DNA of 5,822 nt from contig CALRZF020000254.1 of assembly GCA_943372585.1 (NCBI GenBank), forward strand, positions 1-5,822, given 5' to 3'. Each line of letters starts with the position of its first letter. The first letter of the stretch is position 1. Below are positions 1-4,506 of the stretch, piece after piece. Under the pieces are notes generated by a model, which saw nothing but the letters and a program-made list of their open reading frames with translations, made no database searches and was not told the origin of the DNA. A program made the translations under genes and the position numbers. The DNA comes from RAM1 sp943372585 (lineage in GTDB: Bacteria > Pseudomonadota > Gammaproteobacteria > Burkholderiales > Burkholderiaceae_C).

Positions 1-267
1 CGCGAACGGGTCCAGAAAGCCACCGCCATGGTCGGCTCGGTCCTGATCGGCAAGTTCATCACGCGCGACCTGGTCATCAAGGCCGCGCAAACCATCGGCG
101 TGCGCCTGACGGCCAAGCAGGCCGCCAAATACGTGCCGCTCGCCGGGCAGGCCGTGGCCGCGCTCATGGGTTATGCAGCCATCCGCTACCTGGGTGAAGA
201 ACACCTGAAGGACTGCGTGCAGGTGGCCAAGGCGGTGGGGCTGTTGCCGGTACCCGACGCAGGCTGA
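1..267 (+). CDS. EcsC-like protein, C-terminal end (partial)
   Basis: The reading frame is open from the first base of the window to a TGA at 265-267, so this is the last 88 residues of a longer protein whose start lies outside. The ATG at 28 is probably internal, because the frame is open upstream and no ribosome binding site precedes it. The visible part is helical, with a Gly/Ala-rich hydrophobic stretch (YVPLAGQAVAALMGYAAIRY) and a closing LGEEHLKDC segment. This resembles the C-terminal end of EcsC-family proteins, where a 'P-hydrophobic-x-G' motif begins the last hydrophobic helix. The biochemical role of the family is poorly defined; EcsC is named after the Bacillus ABC transporter locus. 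The assignment is from pattern memory and covers only the tail. A different small membrane-associated family remains possible. Confidence 0.6.
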   Translation, partial: RERVQKATAMVGSVLIGKFITRDLVIKAAQTIGVRLTAKQAAKYVPLAGQAVAALMGYAAIRYLGEEHLKDCVQVAKAVGLLPVPDAG

Positions 268-371
268 CGCACCTATACGCTGGTATCTGCGAACGATTGA
301 GCGGGGATTTTTAACCCGTTTGTCATGCTGCGTGGAGAGCATCGAGGGCTTCAATCCCTACTAGCTCATTC
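268..371 (+). promoter_or_regulatory. Intergenic leader before the CesT-type gene, with weak promoter-like and hairpin elements
   Basis: This 104-base gap is more AT-rich than the surrounding genes and should hold the promoter of the chaperone/effector pair. A weak sigma70-like match is TTGAGC (297-302) with TGTCAT (321-326), spacing 18, each matching 4 of 6 consensus bases. A short CGGG/CCCG hairpin (302-305 with 315-318) followed by TTT could be a weak end for the upstream gene. An AGGG/CCCT hairpin (345-348 with 356-359) lies 12 bases before the next ATG. I see no clear hrp-box or PIP/hrpII-type TTCG repeat. None of these elements is strong. Confidence 0.25.
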
Positions 372-788
372 ATGTCTGTACATGCTTTTCATGAACTGGC
401 AGCTGCGTTCTGCGTTGCAGCGCAGGTTGCCCTGCCGCCGCTTGCGCCCAATCACGACGGTATCGCCGCCTTCACCGCCCGGTTGGGCGAGGTGGAGGTT
501 TGCGTCTCCCACGACATGCTGAACCACCCCGACCACGCTTTCGTGCTTGTGATGTTCGGCCCCGTGCCTGAAGCTCAGCAAGCACACGCCTGGCAAGAGC
601 TGTTGCACGCCAACCTGCTGATGCTGGGTGAGGGTGCGCCGGCGTTTAGCCTGAACCCTCTGGACGGGCAAGTCATCCTGCAACACACCTACCCGCTCGC
701 TCAGGCGTCAGGCGAAGGGTTGCTATCCGGCCTGCAGGCAGGCGTTGCTGCCGCTTTGCAATGGCGTCGGGCGTTCACACTGGCTTGA
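372..788 (+). CDS. CesT/Tir-type type III secretion chaperone-like protein
   Basis: A small protein of 138 residues, the usual size for class I type III secretion chaperones, which are dimeric cytoplasmic proteins that bind the N-terminal region of one effector and deliver it to the secretion ATPase. The fold pattern fits CesT: an N-terminal helix (residues 3-19), a strand pair (about 38-47 and 55-63), a central helix (66-84) with the typical ELLHANLLMLGEG run, then 'FSL...DGQVILQHTYPL' strands (91-109) and a C-terminal helix (114-132). The start is ATG 372: the frame is closed by TAA at 312-314 with no other start between, but there is no clear Shine-Dalgarno sequence. The next gene begins 13 bases after the stop, as expected for a chaperone and its cargo. 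CesT-like folds also occur outside type III secretion, so the secretion role is inferred. Confidence 0.65.
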   Translation: MSVHAFHELAAAFCVAAQVALPPLAPNHDGIAAFTARLGEVEVCVSHDMLNHPDHAFVLVMFGPVPEAQQAHAWQELLHANLLMLGEGAPAFSLNPLDGQVILQHTYPLAQASGEGLLSGLQAGVAAALQWRRAFTLA

Positions 789-790
789 AC

Positions 791-795
791 AGGAG
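791..795 (+). promoter_or_regulatory. Ribosome binding site AGGAG that fixes a GTG start at 802
   Basis: AGGAG lies 6 bases before GTG 802, between the chaperone stop (786-788) and that GTG. The frame is open further upstream to an ATG at 745, but that start lies inside the chaperone gene and has no comparable ribosome binding site. Confidence 0.75.
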
Positions 796-801
796 ACCGC
801 A

Positions 802-2037
802 GTGAACAACTCACTGACCATTGGCATCACGCCAGCCTGCTACGACAGCCGGACGCCGTCACGCCCCGACAGCCCAAGCGGCGCTGACACGACCATCACC
901 GTACGCGAGGGCTCCCCACCCTTGCCAGAGCGCCGTTCAACACCGCAGGTCTGGTACTCCACGCTGGGCACTGCACTGAAAACAGGCTTGTCCAAGGCCG
1001 CAACACAGACGTTTTCCGCCACCGCGGGCGCCCTGGTTGGCAGCGTCGTCAAGACCGGCATTGGCATGGTGGCCGCTTCACTGGGCCCTGTGCCAGTCAT
1101 CATGGTGGGCGGCGCTGCAATCGCTTACGGGGGCTGGAAGGCCGGTGCACGGGCTTCGGAAATGATGAGCGCCCGCAGCGATGCCAGCAGCAGCGGCACC
1201 GGCAACGGCCTGAGCAAGTGCGTCGACTACACCTTGCGGCTGGCGCCTGTGGTGATTCCACTGGGGCGTGCGTTCGTCACCGGCTGCGTGACTCGCTCCC
1301 CCGTGGTGGCCGCCGCCTGCATCGGTGCCAGCCTGGCCAGCATGGTGTGCAGCGGGGTGCGCGACACGCTGACCGCACCGTTCAGGGGCGTGCTGCCGGA
1401 AAGCCGGCTGGTGGACACGCAAGGCGGCGCCATGAGCGAGGCCATGATGGACAAGCACCAGACCTGGAGCACGGTTGTGGCCACCGCCCTGGATGGCGGC
1501 CTGGCCATGGGTGGCAATTCAGGCCTGGCACCCAGCCTGCAGGGCATTGTTGCGCCGTTCGACGAGACCGGTGATGTCATCGTCTATGGCGCCCTGCGCG
1601 GCGGATTTGGCCTGATTCAGGAAGGCGCCAAGGCCATTGCCGCACTGGGCCTGGGTGGCCGGCTGGACACTGTTGGCGGCAAAGGCATGCAAGCCTTCAG
1701 CCACAACCTGCTGGACGACAAGGGCCGCCAGGACACCCTGGACAGCATTCGGGACAACTGCAGCATGCGACTGGTCGTCAACAGCTTTGCGGTGGAAGCC
1801 ATGACCGGCCTGGAGGATGCCATTGCGGACGGTAAAGACCCGCATGGCGCTGTACGCTATTTCACATCACTGGCGCTGGGCGCAGGTGAATCACGCAGTA
1901 CGTTTGTGGAGCAAGGCCGCACAGCTGAATCCAGGTTGAACCGGATGATGGAACAGGTAGAGAGCGACAGCCTGGGCATTGAAGGCGATGAGCCCGACAG
2001 CAAGGGCGGACCCGCGCCGCGAGCTCAAGCGTCCTGA
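802..2037 (+). CDS. Unrecognised Gly/Ala-rich hydrophobic protein, candidate type III effector
   Basis: A 411-residue protein starting at GTG 802 (AGGAG 6 bases upstream), stop TGA 2035-2037. I do not recognise a family. Residues 1-50 look disordered and rich in Ser, Thr and Pro (14 Ser/Thr, 8 Pro), as in many type III secretion signals. Residues 73-112 form a Gly/Ala-rich hydrophobic region (VGGAAIAYGGW), 145-186 a second, Cys-containing one, and 225-286 a third, Gly-rich part with weaker hydrophobicity. The rest (about 290-411) is more polar and helical, ending in an acidic, then Pro/Ala-rich tail. No cleavable signal peptide is visible, so Sec export is unlikely. The gene directly follows a CesT-type chaperone gene, which suggests a secreted, membrane-acting effector held soluble by its chaperone. 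That is inference from context and composition; no enzymatic motif was seen. A non-secreted membrane-associated protein is the main alternative. Confidence 0.6.
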   Translation: MNNSLTIGITPACYDSRTPSRPDSPSGADTTITVREGSPPLPERRSTPQVWYSTLGTALKTGLSKAATQTFSATAGALVGSVVKTGIGMVAASLGPVPVIMVGGAAIAYGGWKAGARASEMMSARSDASSSGTGNGLSKCVDYTLRLAPVVIPLGRAFVTGCVTRSPVVAAACIGASLASMVCSGVRDTLTAPFRGVLPESRLVDTQGGAMSEAMMDKHQTWSTVVATALDGGLAMGGNSGLAPSLQGIVAPFDETGDVIVYGALRGGFGLIQEGAKAIAALGLGGRLDTVGGKGMQAFSHNLLDDKGRQDTLDSIRDNCSMRLVVNSFAVEAMTGLEDAIADGKDPHGAVRYFTSLALGAGESRSTFVEQGRTAESRLNRMMEQVESDSLGIEGDEPDSKGGPAPRAQAS

Positions 2038-2639
2038 TCTGCTCGCCCTGTGCGCCAGGCCTGTTGCCTGGCGGGCGCGAGCGTCCAATCCTTGGTGGGG
2101 TCTTCGTCCTTTTTGGCGGCGGCCTGGTCAATCTTGGCTGCGGTCAGCTTGGCGGTGTATTGCAGCTTTTTCAAATCCTGCTCGGCAAGGCTCGGGTGCG
2201 CGGTGAAGCTGAAGCAGCACAGGGTGCCGTACACGCTCCCGTCCTTCAGCACCACGGGCGTGCTCAGGTGCGAGCCGATCGGGAATGCCGGCTTTGGCGC
2301 CGCGTCTGCCGGCAAGAAGGTGGCGTCCTGGATCATCTGCGGCAGCCGGCCATCGACCACACGCTGGCACCACGACTGCTCCAGCGGGTCGGACTGGCCC
2401 GCGGCCACGACATCAGCACCCGGTGCGGTGTCGACATGCCGGAATACGCGCTCGCCACCGGTAAATTCAGACACGAACACAACGTCCATGTTCATGTGCT
2501 GGCGCAAAAGCTTGAGGACTTCAGGGACCGAACCATCCAGCAGTTCGTCAGAGCCGTCAGCGGTCGCAACCAGAAGTTCGGAGATCGCCACCTTGAGGTC
2601 GGCAGGGTTGTAGCTGTCGTCGTAAATGGGTTGTGCCAT
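2025..2639 (-). CDS. Stand-alone GAF-domain sensor protein
   Basis: A 204-residue cytoplasmic protein with a single GAF domain at about residues 33-170, a small-ligand or redox sensing fold usually fused to GGDEF, EAL or kinase modules. Typical GAF signatures are VVFVSEF (53-59), SWCQRVVDGR (89-98), MIQDA (102-106), and the core GSHLSTPVVLKDGSVYGTLC (122-141). No output domain follows; the C-terminus is a short Lys/Ala/Asp-rich helix and tail. C91 and the C141-C142 pair sit where some GAF proteins bind ligand or sense redox, but the ligand cannot be told. The start (2639) has no clear Shine-Dalgarno and lies in a 12-base palindrome. The gene lies 71 bases after the CBS-domain gene on the same strand and may be cotranscribed. 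Its last 13 bases overlap the 3' end of the opposite-strand gene. Confidence 0.85.
   Translation of the reverse strand: MAQPIYDDSYNPADLKVAISELLVATADGSDELLDGSVPEVLKLLRQHMNMDVVFVSEFTGGERVFRHVDTAPGADVVAAGQSDPLEQSWCQRVVDGRLPQMIQDATFLPADAAPKPAFPIGSHLSTPVVLKDGSVYGTLCCFSFTAHPSLAEQDLKKLQYTAKLTAAKIDQAAAKKDEDPTKDWTLAPARQQAWRTGRADQDA
2044..2077. other. Strong hairpin just past the convergent gene ends
   Basis: CGCCAGGC (2053-2060) and GCCTGGCG (2066-2073) form a perfect 8-base-pair stem with a 5-base loop. CGCC (2044-2047) and GGCG (2074-2077) can extend it across an internal loop. It begins 7 bases after the plus-strand stop and lies inside the C-terminal codons of the GAF gene. There is no U-tract on either strand, so it is not a classical intrinsic terminator. 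It may protect or define the 3' end of the plus-strand mRNA. Confidence 0.45.
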
Positions 2640-2661
2640 GGCACTGTTTTACGCGAAGACA

Positions 2662-2684
2662 CGGCGGGTGGATGCAGCCCGCCG
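2662..2684. other. Hairpin between the CBS and GAF genes
   Basis: CGGCGGG (2662-2668) and CCCGCCG (2678-2684) are perfect arms around a 9-base loop. On the plus strand four T's follow closely (2688-2691); on the minus strand, the direction of the genes, no T-run follows. It may stabilise the 3' end of the CBS message or partly attenuate transcription into the GAF gene, and is at best a weak terminator. Confidence 0.35.
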
Positions 2685-2710
2685 CGCTTTTATGTCACAA
2701 AACGAAAAAC

Positions 2711-3133
2711 TCAGGCGGGCTGCGAGATTTCCGTCAGCGCCTTGGCTGCCGGTTTGGCAGCCGCGGTTTCCACCGCAAAATCCCCCAGCGACACGATACC
2801 GACCAGCCGTTTGTCGTTATTCACCACCGGCAGGCGGCACACCTGGTGCTCGCTCATCAGGGCGGCCGCCTTGTCCACGCTGTCATCTTCATAGACCCAG
2901 TGCACACCACCGCCGGTCATCACGTCACGCACGGTGGCGTTGCCGTCCTTGCCCTCAGCCACCGCGCGCAGCACGATGTCGCGGTCAGAAATGGTGCCGA
3001 TCATGCGGTCGTCCTCGCCCACGGGCAGCAGGCCGAAATCGCCGTCGCGCATGAGGCCGGCAGCCTCAGAAATGGTGGCGTCGGGGCTGATGACCTGCAC
3101 ATCGTGCGTCATCACGTCCTTGATCTTTTGCAT
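2711..3133 (-). CDS. Two-CBS-domain regulatory protein
   Basis: A 140-residue soluble protein made of a tandem CBS pair (Bateman module) and little else. CBS1 spans about residues 1-60 (starting KIKDVMTHDV) and CBS2 about 68-122 (starting VRDVMTGG). Each has the nucleotide-binding signature G-h-x-S-x-x-D: GTISDRD (46-52) and GIVSLGD (112-118). Such modules bind adenine nucleotides and act as energy or signal sensors, here without an attached enzyme or transporter, so the partner is unknown. The C-terminal tail (about 122-140) is Ala-rich. The start is ATG 3133, with AAGGA at 3145-3141 seven bases upstream. The upstream gene ends 27 bases before, and a hairpin covering this ribosome binding site begins at that gene's stop codon, which suggests translational coupling. 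Domain assignment is firm; the physiological role is not known. Confidence 0.92.
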   Translation of the reverse strand: MQKIKDVMTHDVQVISPDATISEAAGLMRDGDFGLLPVGEDDRMIGTISDRDIVLRAVAEGKDGNATVRDVMTGGGVHWVYEDDSVDKAAALMSEHQVCRLPVVNNDKRLVGIVSLGDFAVETAAAKPAAKALTEISQPA

Positions 3134-3161
3134 GTGAAGTTCCTTTGGGGAAAACCTTCAC
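3134..3161 (-). promoter_or_regulatory. Hairpin that sequesters the ribosome binding site of the CBS gene
   Basis: Read on the minus strand, GTGAAG (3161-3156) pairs with CTTCAC (3139-3134), and TTCC (3152-3149) pairs with GGAA (3143-3140), with a 3-base bulge and a 5-base loop. The AAGGA Shine-Dalgarno sequence lies in the 3' arm and loop, and the ATG follows the stem immediately. The 5' arm starts at the last base of the TAG stop of the upstream gene, so a ribosome terminating there would open the hairpin. The pairing is visible in the sequence; the regulatory effect is inferred. Confidence 0.5.
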
Positions 3162-3490
3162 TATGGGTGGCTGGACGGCCCCGGGTTGTAGGACAAGCGC
3201 GGCAGATCGGCCACGCGCCGGCCTTCAGGTGCGCCCTCGGTTTCCACCGATTCAGCACCGTTGTCCAGCACGATGATCTGCAGGTTGGGGCCGGGCATGA
3301 GCTGGCCGTCACCAGCGGGGAACAGCGTTACCACCTGCTCGCTGTCGGCCAGGTGGTCCACCACCTCGAGCACAGGCACCTCTTTGGGTTCAACAATCCA
3401 GTCACGGGTGGCGGCGTCGGCATGGCCAAGCGACAGGCCCACCAGGGCGCCCGCCTCATACCGGGCGGCAGTTACAGCCAGAACGTGCAT
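3161..3490 (-). CDS. Small protein of unknown function, upstream of the CBS gene
   Basis: A 109-residue soluble protein that I do not recognise. It has a good start: ATG 3490 with GGAG (3501-3498) seven bases upstream, and it stops at TAG 3163-3161. The N-terminal part looks like a mixed alpha/beta domain (MHVLAVTAARYEAGALVGLS, later EVPVLEVVDHLAD and LQIIVLDNG), and the last 25 residues are Pro-, Arg- and Ser-rich and probably disordered. There is no signal peptide or membrane segment. The 27-base gap to the CBS gene and the coupling hairpin there suggest a two-gene unit, possibly with the GAF gene third. A weak -10-like CATACT (3523-3518) lies upstream, but no good -35 was found. The strongest support that it is real is its start signal and its position in the operon. 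Confidence 0.7.
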   Translation of the reverse strand: MHVLAVTAARYEAGALVGLSLGHADAATRDWIVEPKEVPVLEVVDHLADSEQVVTLFPAGDGQLMPGPNLQIIVLDNGAESVETEGAPEGRRVADLPRLSYNPGPSSHP

Positions 3491-3547
3491 CAGAAAGCTC
3501 CAGGGGTTGCAACGCGCAGTATGCAGCGCGGCGCGGGCGCATGGGCC

Positions 3548-3581
3548 AAAAAAAAATCCTGCTGCCGTGAGGCAACAGGAT
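3548..3581 (-). terminator. Rho-independent terminator of the tRNA-Lys transcript
   Basis: On the minus strand ATCCTGTTGCC (3581-3571) pairs with GGCAGCAGGAT (3566-3556) over 11 base pairs with one G-U, around a TCAC loop, and runs into a stretch of T's (3556-3548). It starts 9 bases after the tRNA CCA end. The plus-strand flank is not T-rich, so it acts in one direction. It insulates the genes to the left from the cpoB-side transcript. Confidence 0.93.
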
Positions 3582-3590
3582 CTGGATGTT

Positions 3591-3666
3591 TGGTAGGACG
3601 TACTGGGGTCGAACCAGTGACCAACGGATTAAAAGTCCGCTGCTCTACCAACTGAGCTAACGTCCC
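3591..3666 (-). tRNA. tRNA-Lys(UUU)
   Basis: A 76-base cloverleaf is complete. The acceptor stem GGGACGU pairs with ACGUCCU (G1-U72 wobble), followed by discriminator A and an encoded CCA (3593-3591). The D arm has AGCUCAGUUGGUAGAGC, the T arm has the GGUUCGAACCC core, and the anticodon stem GCGGA/UCCGU closes the loop CUUUUAA, giving anticodon UUU for Lys AAA/AAG codons. A37 follows the anticodon, as required for the t6A and ct6A modification of ANN-decoding tRNAs. The gene is 48 bases downstream of tcdA, and a strong intrinsic terminator follows it. Confidence 0.97.
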
Positions 3667-3673
3667 GCACACA

Positions 3674-3706
3674 TTTGCCGCTTATTGGTTTTGCAAGCGC
3701 GGCAAA
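3674..3706 (-). other. Inverted repeat in the tRNA-Lys leader
   Basis: TTTGCCGC and GCGGCAAA (3706-3699 and 3681-3674 on the minus strand) are perfect 8-base arms around a 17-base loop, with GCTT/AAGC as an alternative inner pairing. No T-run follows, so it is not a standard terminator for tcdA. It would lie at the very 5' end of the primary tRNA transcript. Confidence 0.4.
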
Positions 3707-3713
3707 GCCTTAA

Positions 3714-3719
3714 ATTATA
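3714..3719 (-). promoter_or_regulatory. Probable -10 box for tRNA-Lys
   Basis: A perfect TATAAT lies on the minus strand (3719-3714) and overlaps the TAA stop of tcdA (3717-3715). Transcription would begin near 3707, giving a leader of about 40 bases before the mature tRNA. No good -35 hexamer is found at 15-18 bases spacing, so the promoter may be weak or assisted, with read-through from tcdA as a second source. Confidence 0.4.
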
Positions 3720-4506
3720 GCGTCGTTTTTTCAGTGCCCGACAGGGCCAGCTTCTCCAGCAGCCAACCCGCTGCGCATTGGCCAAATGTTGCCGTCACAC
3801 TCACCACTGAACCGTAGCCATGGCAGTTCAGTGAGCCGTCCGCACCGTCAATGGCGCACGACGGGTCGGGCGCAGCCACTGCCTCCCGGCTGAAGACGCA
3901 GGCCACGCCCATGGTCTTGCCCTCACGCGGGGCGCCGTGCTCCTTGCGCAGGCGGTAGCGCACCTGCGCCAGCAGCGGGTCGTGCGTGGTGTGGGCCAGG
4001 TCGTCAATGTCCACCTTGTGGGCCAGCCGCTTGCCGCCGGCGGCTCCTGCGCTCACGAACAGGGCCCGGGTCTGCCGTGCCCAGGCTGCCATCGCCGTCT
4101 TGGCCTTGATCTGGTCGCAGGCATCTATCACGGCGTCAACGCCCGCCGGCAGTATCTGCGGCCAGTTGGCGGGCTCCACAAATTCCTCAATGCCATTGAC
4201 CACGCAGGCCGGATTGATCTGTGCGATGCGTTCACGCATGGCCACCACCTTGGCCTGCCCCACGGTGCTGTCCAGTGCATGGATCTGCCGGTTGATGTTG
4301 GATTCGGCCACATGGTCCAGGTCCACCAGGGTCAGACGCCCCACCCCGCTGCGGGCCAAGGCCTCGGCCGCCCAGGAGCCCACGCCGCCGATGCCGATGA
4401 CCGCCACATGCGCGGCGCGGATGCGCGCGGCACCCGCCACGCCATACAGGCGCTCCAGCCCGCTGAAGCGGCGCTGCAGGTCAGGTTCTGCCAGCGCGGC
4501 CGTCAA
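3715..4506 (-). CDS. tcdA: tRNA threonylcarbamoyladenosine dehydratase TcdA
   Basis: A 263-residue cytoplasmic E1-like (ThiF/MoeB fold) enzyme that uses ATP to dehydrate t6A at position 37 of ANN-decoding tRNAs to cyclic ct6A. The N-terminal RRFSGLERLYG (12-22) matches the family start. The ATP-binding loop GIGGVG is at 38-43, acidic D62 and D64 follow, the NINRQIHAL segment with its Arg is at 70-78, VIDACD at about 125-130, and the late MGVACVFSRE motif is as in E. coli TcdA (YgdL/CsdL). The start is TTG 4506, supported by GGAG (4518-4515) eight bases upstream and by an N-terminus of the usual family length. TTG overlaps the TGA of the transporter gene (TTGA), suggesting translational coupling. 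No domain is missing. Confusion with ThiF or MoeB is unlikely given the tail motifs. Confidence 0.93.
   Translation of the reverse strand: MTAALAEPDLQRRFSGLERLYGVAGAARIRAAHVAVIGIGGVGSWAAEALARSGVGRLTLVDLDHVAESNINRQIHALDSTVGQAKVVAMRERIAQINPACVVNGIEEFVEPANWPQILPAGVDAVIDACDQIKAKTAMAAWARQTRALFVSAGAAGGKRLAHKVDIDDLAHTTHDPLLAQVRYRLRKEHGAPREGKTMGVACVFSREAVAAPDPSCAIDGADGSLNCHGYGSVVSVTATFGQCAAGWLLEKLALSGTEKTTL

Noticed and set aside
343..371. Sequence resembling part of a CRISPR repeat (GATTGAAGCCC-like on the minus strand)
   Set aside because: It occurs once, with no regularly spaced copies, so there is no array.
268..371. hrp-box or PIP/hrpII-box type III regulatory element upstream of the chaperone gene
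   Set aside because: I looked for GGAACC...CCAC and for paired TTCG motifs and found neither in this gap.
745..801. Longer N-terminus for the effector candidate, from ATG 745
   Set aside because: It would lie inside the chaperone gene without a ribosome binding site, while GTG 802 has AGGAG at 6 bases.
2633..2644. Perfect 12-base palindrome GTGCCATGGCAC over the GAF start codon
   Set aside because: It is short, single-copy and partly forced by the ATG and Ala codons; there is no second site or regulator to support an operator.
2064..2894. Long open frame on the plus strand across the GAF and CBS genes
   Set aside because: It is antisense to two well-recognised domain proteins, has no fold-like pattern, and its composition is that expected of the opposite strand of GC-rich genes.
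3518..3549. Promoter for the 109-residue gene (TTGGCC and CATACT on the minus strand)
   Set aside because: The spacing is 20 bases and both boxes match only 4 of 6, and the -35 would overlap the terminator T-run; too weak to call.
2633..3655. Long plus-strand open frame through the CBS gene, the small gene, the terminator and the tRNA
   Set aside because: It crosses a tRNA and an intrinsic terminator and is antisense to real genes; its His-rich translation is typical of a shadow frame.
3591..3666. tRNA-Lys as an integration site of a genomic island that includes the effector pair
   Set aside because: No integrase and no second copy of the tRNA 3' end is visible in the window, and the small genes between look chromosomal in composition.
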